DNA from: Polaribacter sp. IC066
GTDB taxonomy: Bacteria > Bacteroidota > Bacteroidia > Flavobacteriales > Flavobacteriaceae
DNA: 53,538 nt
Direction: 5' to 3'
Assembly: GCF_007997085.1 (NCBI RefSeq)
Contig: NZ_VORR01000030.1
Coordinates: 1 to 53,538, forward strand
Made by a program: the position numbers and the translations under genes. The first letter of the stretch is position 1. Each line of letters starts with the position of its first letter. The notes beneath the pieces are model-generated. The model had not been told where the DNA came from, searched no databases, and saw only the letters and a list, made by a program, of their open reading frames with translations. Of this stretch, positions 1 through 10,000 are shown in pieces.

Positions 1-29
1 TCTGCAATACGTTTTTTGTCGGAGTTCAA
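1..29 (-). CDS. possible start of a gene running off the left edge
   Basis: Reading leftwards from a TTG at 29, the frame stays open to the window edge and reads roughly MNSDKKRIA. Flippases of the polysaccharide (Wzx/RfbX) type in this phylum often begin with a similar N-S-D-x-x-R-I-A-K-N stretch, so this may be the first nine codons of such a gene. Only 29 bases are available, the start would be non-ATG, and no membrane segment can be seen. This is a weak guess. Confidence 0.2.
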
Positions 30-242
30 TTTATAATGCTTTGATACAAAGGAAACAAACACAATTTAAAAGCACTAAAAATCAAACATGTAATTGTTAC
101 CTAGTAACTAACAAATGTTAACAAGAAAGTTCTTTTTCCTAAAAGCAAGGATAGAATTGTTAATAACTAGCTCTTTTTTGAAATCTAGGCTGAATAGTTA
201 CAAATATTTTATCTTATTTTAAATTTTAATCGTAAAAATATT

Positions 243-3035
243 CTAAAAGGTTAATTTTTCAGCTAAATATTTTGCCGTATACGATTTTTTATTTCTAGCT
301 AATTCTTCAGGAGTTCCCTGAAAAATAAGACTTCCACCATTTTTACCGCCTTCTAAACCTAAATCAATAATATAATCAGCACATTTTATCAATTCTATAT
401 TATGTTCAATGACAACAATAGAGTGTCCTTTGTTAATTAAGGCATTAAAGGAGGCTAACAGTTTTTTAATATCATGAAAGTGTAAACCCGTTGTGGGTTC
501 ATCAAAAATAAATAAAGCTTTTTCCTTTGTATTTCCTTTTACTAAAAACGACGCCAATTTTATTCTTTGTGCTTCACCGCCAGAAAGGGTAGAGGAGGAT
601 TGCCCCAATTGCACATAGCCCAAACCTACATCTTGCAAAGGTTTTAACTTGCTAGCTATTTTTTTTACGAGATTTTCAGAGAAAAAAGCAACCGCATCAT
701 CAATGGTTAAATTTAAAATATCATCAATAGATTTTCCTTCAAACTTTACTTCTAAAACTTCTTTTTTGAAACGTTTTCCATTACAGACATCGCACTCTAA
801 ATGCACATCTGCCATAAATTGCATTTCTATAGTAACTTCACCTTCGCCTTTGCAAACTTCACAACGACCACCTTCTACGTTAAAAGAAAAATGTTTGGGT
901 TTATAGTTCCTGATGGTTGATAATTTCTGATTAGAAAACAGCGCTCTAATATCATCATACGCCTTTATATAGGTTACAGGATTAGAACGTGAAGATCTAC
1001 CAATAGGGTTTTGATCTATAAACTCAACATGTTTTAAGTTATCATAATCTCCTTTTATAGCGGTATGTTGACCAATTTTATCACCATAACCAACCAATTT
1101 TTTTTGCATGGTTGGGTAAAGAATACTTTTTACCAACGTACTTTTCCCTGAACCAGAAACACCCGTAATTACAGACAAACAATTCAACGGAAACGTAACA
1201 TCTATATTTTGTAAATTATGTTCTCTAGCGCCAATTATTTGAATGCTATTTTTTGATGTTCTCCGTTTTGTAGGCACTTCAATTTTTAATTCTTCATTTA
1301 AATATTTAGCGGTTAAAGAATCAGATTTTAATATTTCTTCAAAATTTCCTTCGGCTACAACATGCCCCCCAAAAGTTCCTGCTTCTGGGCCAATATCTAT
1401 AATATAATCTGCCTCTTTCATGATGTCTTCATCATGTTCTACCACAACAACTGTGTTGCCTAAATCACGTAAATCTTTTAAAACACCAATTAAACGCTCT
1501 GTATCTTTTGGGTGTAAACCAATACTTGGTTCATCTAAAATATACATAGAACCTACTAAAGAACTTCCTAAAGAAGTTGCTAAATTAATACGCTGACTTT
1601 CGCCGCCAGAAAGTGTATTTGATGTTCTATTGATGGTTAAATAATTCAAGCCCACATCGGTTAAAAATTTTAAACGATTGTTAATTTCTGTCAACAAACG
1701 TTTTGCTATTTCTACATCGTATTTATCTAATTTCAATTCTTTAAAAAAGACTGTTAATTCATCTAAAGGAAGCGTTACTAAATCAGAAATTGTTTTTCCG
1801 CCAATTTTTACATAATTTGTTTCTTCGCGTAATCTTTTTCCGTGACACGTTGTACATTTTGTTTTTCCGCGATAGCGAGAAAGCATGACTCTATTCTGAA
1901 TTTTATAGCTTTTTTCTTCTAAAACAGTAAAAAAATGATCAATTCCGTTAAAAGAGGTATTGCCATTCCACACTAATTCTTTCTGTTCTTCTGATAATTC
2001 AAACCAAGGTTTGTGAACCGGAATATCAAACTGATACGCAACATCGATTAAATGCTCTTTATAATGAAGATACGAAGGTGTTTTAAAAGGGAAAATAGCA
2101 TCTTCAAAAATAGACAAACCTGTATTCGGAATTACTAAATCTTTATCAATACCCACTACATTGCCATAACCTTCACAAGTTGGGCAAGCTCCATAAGGAT
2201 TGTTAAAACTAAATAAATGGGTGTTTGGCTCTAAAAAAGCCATGCCGTCTAAATCGAATTTATTGCTAAATTCACTTACTTTATTGTCTGCCAAATTTTC
2301 GATAAAACAAATTCCTTTTCCTTCATAAAAGGCAGTTTGAACAGCATCTGCCAATCTATTTAAAAAATCTTCATCGTTTTTCGTAACGACTCGGTCAACC
2401 ACTAAAAATAAAGTTTCGTTTTTAAACTTCTCTTGCGGAAAATCTGCAATTCTGTATACGGTATCGTTCCATTTTAAGCGGGCATAGCCTTGTTGCTCTA
2501 AAACTTGCAAAACAGTTTTTAAATCTCGGTCTTCATCAATTGTAACAGGTGCCAATAATAAAAGCTTGGTTTTTTCATCAAACTTTTTTACAAAGTTTAC
2601 AACATCAGAAGTGGTGTCTTTTTTTACTTCTTGACCAGAAATAGGAGAGATTGTCTTACCGATTCTGGCATATAGTAACTTTATATAATCGTAAATTTCT
2701 GTAGATGTACCAACAGTAGATCTCGGGTTTGTAGAATTTACTTTTTGCTCAATAGCAATTGCAGGTGCAATTCCTTTTATATAATCTACTTTCGGTTTGT
2801 GTAATTTCCCTAAAAATTGGCGCGCGTAAGACGATAAACTTTCTACATAACGCCTCTGACCTTCTGCATATAGCGTATCAAAGGCTAAAGAAGATTTTCC
2901 AGAACCCGAAAGTCCTGTAATTACAACTAATTTATTTCTGGGAATTACAACATCAATATTTTTTAAATTGTGGAGTTTTGCTCCTTTAATAATGATGTTT
3001 TCTTTAGGACTTATTGTGGAAATATCAGGCTTCAT
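243..3035 (-). CDS. uvrA: excinuclease ABC subunit UvrA
   Basis: UvrA is the damage-recognising ATPase of nucleotide excision repair; it works as a dimer and loads UvrB onto lesions in the cytoplasm. The 930-residue length is normal for the family. Two ABC ATPase halves are visible: Walker A GLSGSGKS at residues 41-48 and GVSGSGKST near residue 630. Each half has an LSGGE signature ([10 protein letters not shown] and [10 protein letters not shown]) followed by a Walker B ending in DEP. Zinc-binding cysteine pairs are present (CPTC, then CTTC in the first half; CEVC and CDVC in the second). The ATG at 3035 is followed directly by the conserved I-x-x-G-A-x-x-H-N-L-K-N start of the domain. It is transcribed divergently from the neighbouring ECF sigma gene. 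No SOS box was identified. Identification is secure. Confidence 0.98.
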   Translation of the reverse strand: MKPDISTISPKENIIIKGAKLHNLKNIDVVIPRNKLVVITGLSGSGKSSLAFDTLYAEGQRRYVESLSSYARQFLGKLHKPKVDYIKGIAPAIAIEQKVNSTNPRSTVGTSTEIYDYIKLLYARIGKTISPISGQEVKKDTTSDVVNFVKKFDEKTKLLLLAPVTIDEDRDLKTVLQVLEQQGYARLKWNDTVYRIADFPQEKFKNETLFLVVDRVVTKNDEDFLNRLADAVQTAFYEGKGICFIENLADNKVSEFSNKFDLDGMAFLEPNTHLFSFNNPYGACPTCEGYGNVVGIDKDLVIPNTGLSIFEDAIFPFKTPSYLHYKEHLIDVAYQFDIPVHKPWFELSEEQKELVWNGNTSFNGIDHFFTVLEEKSYKIQNRVMLSRYRGKTKCTTCHGKRLREETNYVKIGGKTISDLVTLPLDELTVFFKELKLDKYDVEIAKRLLTEINNRLKFLTDVGLNYLTINRTSNTLSGGESQRINLATSLGSSLVGSMYILDEPSIGLHPKDTERLIGVLKDLRDLGNTVVVVEHDEDIMKEADYIIDIGPEAGTFGGHVVAEGNFEEILKSDSLTAKYLNEELKIEVPTKRRTSKNSIQIIGAREHNLQNIDVTFPLNCLSVITGVSGSGKSTLVKSILYPTMQKKLVGYGDKIGQHTAIKGDYDNLKHVEFIDQNPIGRSSRSNPVTYIKAYDDIRALFSNQKLSTIRNYKPKHFSFNVEGGRCEVCKGEGEVTIEMQFMADVHLECDVCNGKRFKKEVLEVKFEGKSIDDILNLTIDDAVAFFSENLVKKIASKLKPLQDVGLGYVQLGQSSSTLSGGEAQRIKLASFLVKGNTKEKALFIFDEPTTGLHFHDIKKLLASFNALINKGHSIVVIEHNIELIKCADYIIDLGLEGGKNGGSLIFQGTPEELARNKKSYTAKYLAEKLTF

Positions 3036-3114
3036 TCATCTAAATTATAAAGTATAAAAATACCACTATTTTTATCGACCTGAAAAAAAGATTGGTATTG
3101 AATTTGTTAAAAAA

Positions 3115-3145
3115 TTTGCTTATTTCAAAATAAATTATATCTTTG
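3115..3145 (+). promoter_or_regulatory. Bacteroidota-type promoter of the sigma factor gene
   Basis: TTTG at 3115-3118 and TATCTTTG at 3138-3145 are separated by 19 bases, matching the -33 TTTG / -7 TAnnTTTG consensus of Bacteroidota housekeeping promoters. It faces the sigma factor gene, about 105 bases upstream of the ATG, implying a long 5' leader. Confidence 0.65.
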
Positions 3146-3250
3146 AGTACTTATAAATCTCTAAATTAGACGCACATAGTAAAAAACTACTTTTAAAATT
3201 ATTAATAAAACAATAAATTAGAGGAACATCTTGTTCTTCGAGTAGTGGTT

Positions 3251-3838
3251 ATGATAGAAAAAAAATTAATTACAGACAGTACTTTAGTCAGCGATTATAT
3301 CCAAGGAAAAGAAGCGTCTCTTGGGATTTTAATAAAAAGACATCAACAAAGATTATTTAGCTTTATTTATAGCAAAGTTAAAGATAGAGATATTACAGAA
3401 GATATTTTTCAAGATACTTTTATAAAAGTAATCAAAACATTAAAAAAAGGAAATTATAACGAGGAAGGTAAGTTTTTACCTTGGGTGATGAGAATTGCGC
3501 ATAATTTAGTGATCGATCATTTTAGAAAAGCGAACAGAATGCCCTCTTTTAAGAATACGGATACGTTTGATATCTTTTCTGTTTTAGGTGATGGAAATTT
3601 AAACGCTGAAAAACAGATAATTCAAGAACAGATTTTTTCTGATGTAAGAGACCTCGTAAATGAGTTGCCCCAAGAACAGAAAGAAGTTTTAATTATGCGG
3701 ATGTATAAAGACATGAGTTTTAAAGAAATTAGCGAAAATACCGGTGTAAGTATTAATACTGCTTTGGGTAGAATGCGATATGCTTTGATAAATATGCGGA
3801 AATTAATAGATAAACATAAAATTATTTTGGTGAATTAA
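3251..3838 (+). CDS. ECF-type RNA polymerase sigma factor
   Basis: A sigma-70 family protein of 195 residues with the two-domain ECF plan. Region 2 includes DITEDIFQDTFIKVIKTL and FLPWVMRIAHNLVIDHFRK; region 4 near residues 150-185 contains the helix-turn-helix FKEISENTGVSINTALGRM. An upstream in-frame GTG at 3245 would add two residues (M-V); the ATG at 3251 is the more natural start. It directs core RNA polymerase to a subset of promoters. No anti-sigma gene adjoins it: downstream is only a 47-residue ORF and then a terminator, unlike the second ECF gene at 48006. The position opposite uvrA and the absence of a partner suggest a general or stress role, but the regulon cannot be read from here. 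Confidence 0.93.
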   Translation: MIEKKLITDSTLVSDYIQGKEASLGILIKRHQQRLFSFIYSKVKDRDITEDIFQDTFIKVIKTLKKGNYNEEGKFLPWVMRIAHNLVIDHFRKANRMPSFKNTDTFDIFSVLGDGNLNAEKQIIQEQIFSDVRDLVNELPQEQKEVLIMRMYKDMSFKEISENTGVSINTALGRMRYALINMRKLIDKHKIILVN

Positions 3839-3895
3839 CAATATTGTAAAAATTGCGTCGTTACTACTTTATAACCAACAAATTAAACAGTATAT

Positions 3896-4039
3896 ATGAT
3901 GCAACTTTACTCAAGAAAGTCATCTGACATTCAGATGCAACCCAAGAAAGAAACAGTTCAATTTTTGATTAATTTTTCTAAATCGCTAACTATTGTGAAA
4001 ACTGAATCAAAAGATTTCATTGAACTGAATTTGAATTAA
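3896..4039 (+). CDS. small hypothetical protein (47 aa) downstream of the sigma gene
   Basis: An intact 47-residue ORF starts MMQLYSRKSSDIQMQPKKE and ends 57 bases downstream of the sigma factor stop. It has two possible adjacent ATG starts (3896, 3899). The peptide is basic at its N-terminal half, has no membrane segment and no cysteines. A canonical terminator follows ten bases after the stop, so the ORF lies in the same transcript as the sigma gene and fills the space before the terminator, which supports it being real. I recall similar short ORFs after this sigma gene in related Flavobacteriaceae but cannot verify this here. Function unknown. Confidence 0.6.
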   Translation: MMQLYSRKSSDIQMQPKKETVQFLINFSKSLTIVKTESKDFIELNLN

Positions 4040-4048
4040 GAACGAAAA

Positions 4049-4076
4049 AGCTTCAACGAATGTTGAGGCTTTTTTT
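4049..4076 (+). terminator. intrinsic terminator after sigma/47-aa ORF
   Basis: AGCTTCAAC (4049-4057), loop GAAT, GTTGAGGCT (4062-4070) form a nine-pair stem with one G-T pair, followed by a run of seven T. Confidence 0.85.
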
Positions 4077-4079
4077 ATG

Positions 4080-4625
4080 GAGCTCCTGTTAACTTTCTTA
4101 TTTCGTGTACGATTGCTATAAACTGCAAAGAAGAAAGCTACTATTAAAACTGCAGTGTACGGCTGTTTGTTATAAAACTCTTTTAAATACTATTTTGGGC
4201 GTTCTCTAAAAAGGTTTGGCCTACCTACCGGCAAGCAGGCTTTACACTATATCTTTTTTTCGTTCCTCAAAAAAGGATGTCGTTTCAATCCCTAGCGCAA
4301 CTATTTACCAATTACTATTTTTTAGCAAGTATCCCTAAAAATCCTTCAAACCTCTGTCTAATGGACACCTCAGACGCAGAACTATCGAAGTATCAAACCC
4401 AAGATCACACTAGATACTAAAACAAGCCTGCCTAACGGATAGCCAAGTTCAACTTACAATTTTGAATTCATAGTTCTGTAAATTTTTAAAATTGAGTTTC
4501 ACTAATAAAAATCCACATGACTTTTATTTAAAAATCGCTTTAAGATATTTTTATCCTAATCAAATGCGTTATTATAAAATTTAAATGAACTAAAACAAAA
4601 TGCTCTTTTTTCGCAACTTGCAATT
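4080..4625. other. gene-free stretch with degenerate repeats
   Basis: No credible coding region is seen in these 546 bases. The central part holds a repeat-like element (4195-4301, listed separately). A second GC-richer patch around 4424-4443 (GCCTGCCTAACGGATAG) resembles half of a CCTGCC/GGCAGG palindrome also seen at 4231-4249 and 32530-32548. The last 100 bases are AT-rich and carry the promoter region of the following gene, though no strict TAnnTTTG box was found. Confidence 0.5.
4195..4301. repeat. degenerate intergenic repeat with hairpin
   Basis: The stretch begins TTGGGCGTTCTCTAAAAAGG and ends with CAATCCCTAGCGCAA. Elements with this order (GGGCGTT..., a hairpin pairing ATCTTTTTT with AAAAAAGGAT, then CAATCCCTAACGC) occur as dispersed intergenic repeats in Flavobacteriaceae from memory. 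Here the hairpin arms are at 4251-4259 and 4269-4278. Only one copy lies in the window, so its repeat nature is inferred, not shown. Confidence 0.4.
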
Positions 4626-5249
4626 ATGGAAAATATATTAGTAGCAGGTGCAAATGGCACCACCGGAAAAAAAATAGTAACTCTTCTAGAATCGTCACAA
4701 TATTTTAATCCAATTGCTATGGTTAGAAAAGAAAATCAAAAAGAACAATTTGAAAAGAGAGCTATAAAAACTGTTTTAGCAGATTTGGAAGAAGATGTTT
4801 CTCACACAGTAAAAAATATTGATAAAATAATTTTTGCAGCGGGTTCTGGAGGAAAAAATGTAATCGCAGTAGATGAAGAGGGAGCAAAGAAATTAATTGA
4901 CGCAGCTAAAAAAGAAAAGATTAAGAAATTTATAATGTTGAGTTCTATGGGCGTCGACAATCCAGAGGAATCTGAAAATTTACAAGCGTATTTTCAAGCA
5001 AAACAAAATGCCGATGCGTATTTAAGAGAAAGTAATCTTACTTTTTCAATAGTAAGACCAGGCGCTTTAACAGATGAATTAGGACAAGGAAAAATTGAAT
5101 TGACTAAAGAATTAAACAAGTCAGGAGAAATTAGTAGAGACGATGTTGCACAAACTTTAGTGAGGGTTTTGCATGATTCTGCGACTATAAACGAAACTTT
5201 TGAAATTATTAAAGGAGAAACTTTAATAGGGCAAGCGATTCCTAACTAG
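4626..5249 (+). CDS. NAD(P)-binding atypical SDR family protein
   Basis: A 207-residue Rossmann-fold protein. The N-terminus has the nucleotide-binding pattern VAGANGTTGKKIV (residues 6-18), typical of NmrA-like/atypical SDR5 proteins such as YwnB/YhfK. Further on are LSSMGVDNP, the YFQAKQNADAYLR helix with the conserved tyrosine-type Y-x-x-x-K spacing, and IVRPGAL. It is likely a cytoplasmic NAD(P)H-dependent reductase or redox sensor; the substrate is unknown. It stands alone as a monocistronic gene, ended by a strong hairpin terminator. The ATG at 4626 places the glycine motif six residues from the start, as usual for the family. Confidence 0.88.
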   Translation: MENILVAGANGTTGKKIVTLLESSQYFNPIAMVRKENQKEQFEKRAIKTVLADLEEDVSHTVKNIDKIIFAAGSGGKNVIAVDEEGAKKLIDAAKKEKIKKFIMLSSMGVDNPEESENLQAYFQAKQNADAYLRESNLTFSIVRPGALTDELGQGKIELTKELNKSGEISRDDVAQTLVRVLHDSATINETFEIIKGETLIGQAIPN

Positions 5250-5303
5250 AAAAAAACTTCTTTTTAATTTTCTATTTTGATTTTATTCAATATGACATTA
5301 GAA

Positions 5304-5350
5304 AAAAAAATCTTTTAAAACTTCGGAGAAAGTTTTAAAAGATTTTTTTT
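5304..5350 (+). terminator. strong intrinsic terminator (bidirectional)
   Basis: TCTTTTAAAACTT (5311-5323), loop CGGAG, AAGTTTTAAAAGA (5329-5341), flanked by an A run (5302-5310) and a T run (5342-5350), so the stem can extend to about 20 pairs and works in both directions. Confidence 0.85.
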
Positions 5351-5664
5351 GATATTATTTTGAATTTGAAGTAAACAAATTTCTGGTTTTTTTTATGGGC
5401 TAATTAAATTAGTTAAGGCAGTATTGAAAACATATTGTTTCAGTTCTAACTCCTTCGCAAAGACGGCGTTTTAAAAAAATTATGTGAATCTCTTTTTTCA
5501 TTGGGAATTTTTTCATTTAAATTTTTTAAGCAATCATATGTAAAAATCCGTGAAATTTGTGTCAAAATTTGTGATACACATTTGAGTCTCTCTCTCTGTG
5601 AATCATCATAATTTTTATCGGCGAATTTCTATAAAAAAGCCAAATCAACAGATAAAATTAAAAT
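5351..5664. other. gene-free stretch between convergent genes
   Basis: No ORF worth reporting. It contains AAATTTGTG repeated directly at 5553-5561 and 5565-5573, and a short TC tract at 5586-5597. The lower-complexity composition and phrases such as CCTTCGCAAAGACGGCG suggest decayed intergenic repeat material, without proof. Confidence 0.4.
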
Positions 5665-6321
5665 CTACTTTAATTTTTTGTAATATGAATCTAAAACTGG
5701 TTTCCTACCAATTGTTTTAGTGATAATATCATTGTCTAAATTCCAACCACGAGCAGGCGAATAATCACGACCATACCAAATAATTTGTAAATGCAAATCG
5801 TTCCATAATTCTTTTGGAAACAGACGTTTTGCATCTTTTTCTGTTTGCGTTACGTTTTTTCCGTTGGTTAAATTCCAACGCCACATGAGTCTATGAATAT
5901 GCGTATCTACAGGAAAAGCAGGAACTCCAAAAGCCTGACTCATCACAACACTTGCGGTTTTATGACCAACGGCTGGTAACTCTTCTAAACCTTCAAAAGA
6001 TTGCGGCACTTCGCCATTATATTTTTCGATAATAATTTTTGATAACCCATAAATCCCTTTGCTTTTCATGGGCGATAAACCACAAGGACGAATAATTGCC
6101 TTAATTTCTTCTACAGACATTTTTACCATATCAAAAGGATTATCCGCTTTAGCGAACAATAAAGGCGTAATTTTATTTACCCGAACGTCTGTACATTGTG
6201 CAGATAATAAGACCGCAATTAAAAGGGTGTAAGGATCTTTGTGTTCTAAAGGTATTGGTATTTCTGGATATAATTCTTCTAATGTATCAATTACGAATTG
6301 TACTTTTTCTTGTTTGTTCAT
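5665..6321 (-). CDS. nth: endonuclease III-like DNA glycosylase lacking the iron-sulfur loop
   Basis: Base-excision repair glycosylase/AP lyase that removes oxidised pyrimidines. The 218-residue protein has the helix-hairpin-helix LPAVGHKTASVV with catalytic lysine K121, and VDTHIHR with catalytic aspartate D139. The C-terminal C-x6-C-x2-C-x5-C motif that binds [4Fe-4S] in Escherichia coli Nth is absent; residues 170-218 (ELWNDLHLQIIWYGRDYSPA onward) contain no cysteine at all. The ATG at 6321 is preferred; a TTG fifteen bases upstream would add five residues. It diverges from bcp across a 114-base gap. The enzyme is very probably active since both catalytic residues are present. Confidence 0.94.
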   Translation of the reverse strand: MNKQEKVQFVIDTLEELYPEIPIPLEHKDPYTLLIAVLLSAQCTDVRVNKITPLLFAKADNPFDMVKMSVEEIKAIIRPCGLSPMKSKGIYGLSKIIIEKYNGEVPQSFEGLEELPAVGHKTASVVMSQAFGVPAFPVDTHIHRLMWRWNLTNGKNVTQTEKDAKRLFPKELWNDLHLQIIWYGRDYSPARGWNLDNDIITKTIGRKPVLDSYYKKLK

Positions 6322-6413
6322 TTTTTCAGTTACCAAGTTTCAAAGTCGGCAAGTTACGATGTTAAAATAGAAATAAAATTAATTTCTAAAACAAAAAACA
6401 TAGGTTCACTTTG

Positions 6414-6421
6414 TATCTTTG
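6414..6421 (+). promoter_or_regulatory. -7 promoter element for bcp
   Basis: TATCTTTG, a perfect Bacteroidota -7 box, ends 14 bases before the bcp ATG, implying a very short leader. The -33 element is not clear. Confidence 0.55.
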
Positions 6422-6435
6422 TTTAAAACAAAAAG

Positions 6436-6888
6436 ATGACATCATTAAAAATAGGAGATAACGCTCCACAATTTGAAGCACAAGATCAAGAGGGCAACAC
6501 CATTAAATTAGCAGATTATGCTGGTAAAAAATTAGTTTTATTTTTTTATCCAAAAGCAAGTACACCCGGCTGTACGAATGAAGCATGTGATTTAAGAGAT
6601 AATTATCAATCTTTTTTAGCAAAAGGATATGATGTTTTAGGTGTGAGTGCAGATTCTGCAAAAAGACAACAAAACTTCATCAACAAATACGAGTTACCCT
6701 TCCCGCTTTTAGCCGATGAAAACAAAGCTGTTATTGAAGCTTTTAACGTTTGGGGACCAAAGAAATTTATGGGTAAAGAATATGACGGAATTCATAGAAC
6801 TACGTTTGTTATTGATGATAAAGGAATAATTGAAGACATTATTTTAAAGGTAAAAACAAAAGCACATGCTGCCCAAATTTTGGGCTAG
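6436..6888 (+). CDS. bcp: thioredoxin-dependent peroxiredoxin, Bcp/PrxQ type
   Basis: A 150-residue AhpC/TSA-fold peroxidase that reduces hydrogen and organic peroxides in the cytoplasm. The active site STPGCTNEAC gives the peroxidatic cysteine C46 and a resolving cysteine C51 five residues later, the atypical two-cysteine arrangement of the BCP/PrxQ group. The conserved YPKASTPGC and GVSADS...F motifs are present, and the length is standard. It is a single-gene unit with its own promoter and a terminator 26 bases after the stop. Confidence 0.96.
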   Translation: MTSLKIGDNAPQFEAQDQEGNTIKLADYAGKKLVLFFYPKASTPGCTNEACDLRDNYQSFLAKGYDVLGVSADSAKRQQNFINKYELPFPLLADENKAVIEAFNVWGPKKFMGKEYDGIHRTTFVIDDKGIIEDIILKVKTKAHAAQILG

Positions 6889-6914
6889 TATTTTCTGTAA
6901 ATTGATAATAGTAA

Positions 6915-6947
6915 AGAGAGCTGATGAAAATCAACTCTCTTTTTTTT
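6915..6947 (+). terminator. intrinsic terminator after bcp
   Basis: AGAGAG-C-TGAT (6915-6925), loop GAAA, ATCA-A-CTCTCT, with one internal mismatch, followed by a T run. Confidence 0.8.
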
Positions 6948-6958
6948 GTGATAAAATA

Positions 6959-6981
6959 TACCTAGCACTAGGTATTGTTTG
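6959..6981 (+). promoter_or_regulatory. palindrome and -33 region upstream of the LRR gene
   Basis: TACCTAG-CA-CTAGGTA (6959-6974) is a perfect seven-pair dyad. It is followed at once by TTTG (6978-6981), and a TTTG-ending -7-like box AATCTTTG lies at 6998-7005, sixteen bases on, 31 bases ahead of the ATG at 7036. The dyad abuts the -33 element, where an activator or repressor dimer would bind. No regulator is known. Confidence 0.4.
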
Positions 6982-7035
6982 GCTTCTTCTGTTTTTTAAT
7001 CTTTGAACATATTAAAAATTTTAAAACAAATTATT

Positions 7036-10000
7036 ATGAAGACAAAACTAATTTTTTTAGTAAGCTTTTTTTGGGGCTTAAATTTTTTAGCCCAAACAGT
7101 TGCAATTCCAGACACCAACTTCGAACAAGCCTTAATCGATTTAGGTTGGGATTCGAATGGTTTAAACGGAACTATTTTACTAGCGGATGCGCAAGCCATC
7201 GATAGTTTAAAGATTGCAAATCCAATAAATAATTCATTGCTACCTAATGTATCTGCAAAAATAACAGATTTAACAGGCATTGAAGGAATGAGCAATTTAG
7301 TTTCTTTAGATGCAGGAAATAATACTATTAATTCTTTGGATGTATTACAGAATACAGCATTAACAAACTTGTCTTTATACGGCAATGAACTAGCCACTTT
7401 AGATATTAGTCTGTTATTAAATATTATAGAATTAAATGTTAGAAATAATAATTTGACGTCTGTAGACTTGTCTAGTAACACGAAAATAACAGCACTTCAA
7501 ATTTCAGATAATCAATTAACAACATTAGATGTTTCTAATTTACTTGAATTGAACTTTATAAATTTTGGAAGAAATGAAATAGCCAATATCAATTTATCGA
7601 ACAATAATAAGTTGGAAACTGTATATGCAAACACCAATGTTTTAAATAGTTTGGATGTGACCAATCTTGTCAGTTTATTGAGATTACAAGTAGGTGAAAA
7701 TAATATAGCGAGTATTGATTTATCAAATAATTTAAAATTAGAGCAATTGCTGGTTTTAAGCAATAATTTAAGCCAACTAGAAGTTTCTAACCATCCAAAT
7801 TTAGAATACTTATATGCAAACGGTAATCAAATTTCTAGTTTAGATGTTTCACAAAATACAAAGTTAATTGCTCTTCAGGCTTTTGATAACGAACTAACCG
7901 AAATTGACGTAACAAACCTGCCCGACTTAACATCATTAAATTTAAATAATAATCAAATTACTTCCGTTGATGTTACAAATAATACTCAATTATCATATTT
8001 TGAGATTCAAAATAACAGTTTAACCTTTGTAGACCTCGCTAATAATATAAATTTAGAATATCTTTTTATAGGAAACAACCCACTAAATTTAGGCGCTTTC
8101 GATACCTCTCTGTACACAAAATTAAAAGGGATAGGAATAGATAATTTAGGCGTAACCTCTGTAGATTTTACAAAATCACCAGATTTAGAATTAGTTTATG
8201 CAACTTTAAATAATTTATCTACCATAGACTTTAGTAACAACCCAAAAATCACCAAATTGTGGTTGAATGAGAGTGAAAATATAACAAGTATAGATGTTAC
8301 CAATATGTCAGGGTTACTAGAACTTGGAGCAAATAATATTGGTATTTCTTCAATTGATGTTACAAATAATTTAGAATTAACTGATCTTCAGTTAGGAGGA
8401 AATTTTATAAATTCTTTAGATGTCACAAAAAACATAAAATTAAAAAAACTTTTAGTATATAATAATAACATTCAAGATATAGATCTCTTGAGTTTATCTG
8501 TGTTAGAATCTTTAACAACAGAAAATAATCCTTTAAACAGTCTAGATACCTCAAATAATACTGAATTAAGAACCTACTATGGCTCTAATATAACAGGTAA
8601 TTTGAGAAACATTGATTTCTCAAACAATCCAAATTTGCAAACCGTTCATGTAAATGGAAATAATTTATTGACATTAAATATAAAAAATGGAGCTAATGGA
8701 ACTTTAACTGAATTTGAAGTAACAAATAATCCAGACTTACAATGTATTCAGGTAGATAATGTAAATACAGCCGAAACGAATCTTGCGGAAGGAAGCTGGA
8801 AAAAAGAAACTATAGCTTCTTACAACGCAGATTGCAGTTCAACTAACGTGAACATTCCAGACACCAACTTCGAACAAGCATTAATCGATTTAGGTTGGGA
8901 TACGAATGGATTAAACGGAACTCTTTTACTAGCGGATGCGCAAGCCATCGATAGTTTAAAGATAGAGAATCCTTTAACAAATGAATTTACGCCAAACGTT
9001 TCAGCTAAAATCACTGATATTTCAGGAATTGCTTTTATGCCAAACTTGGTGTATTTAGATGTTAGAGAGAATGAAATTGCAACGGTAGATTTATCTTCAA
9101 ACCCAAATCTAACGAATGTAAGTTTAGGCGAAAATCAATTAACCGCAATAGATGTTTCTGTAAACACCAATTTAACGTCACTTTTTGTAAACGACAATCA
9201 ATTAACAACAATTGATGTTTCTAACAATTTAGCTCTAGAACGATTTGGAGTTATGAGAAATCAATTTACTACTGTAGATATTTCAATGCTAATCAATTTA
9301 AAAGATTTATTTGTTCATGGCAATCAATTATCAGCGATTGATGTTTCTAACAATACTGAATTAATTTGGTTGTATGTTTCGGATAATGCAATTACTATTT
9401 TAGATGTTTCTAACAATACCAAAATAGAACGTTTGTATGCATGGAACAATGAAATTACTACTTTAAATGTAAGTGTTTTGCCAGAGTTAGTGCGATTGTA
9501 TGCTTATGGCAATCCTATTTCTAGTATTGATTTAAGTCAGAATAGTAAATTAACGCATCTTACATTGCATACTTCACAACTAAATTCATTAGACATTACA
9601 AGCAATGTTTTATTAGAAGATTTAAGAGTGTATAATAATCAAATAACCAATATCGACTTAACGAAGAACCCCGAATTAAGAATTGCTTGGGTAGAAAATA
9701 ATAAGTTAAGTACTATAGATGTAAGCAATAATGCAAAGATTGATAATTTAGCTGTTGGAATAAATCCTATCGCTACCATTGATGTTTCTAATCAAGTAGC
9801 AATGACTGTAATGACGGCAGAAGAAACCGATATTAGCTCTGTAGATTTATCTAATAATATAAATTTAGAGCAAATTTGGTTGGCAGATAATTTAAATTTA
9901 ACATCCGTAGATTTAACAAATCAACCAGAACTTTTTAATGTAGGAATTTACAACACAGGAATCACGGCACTCGATTTATCTAGTAATAAAATTACAAGAC

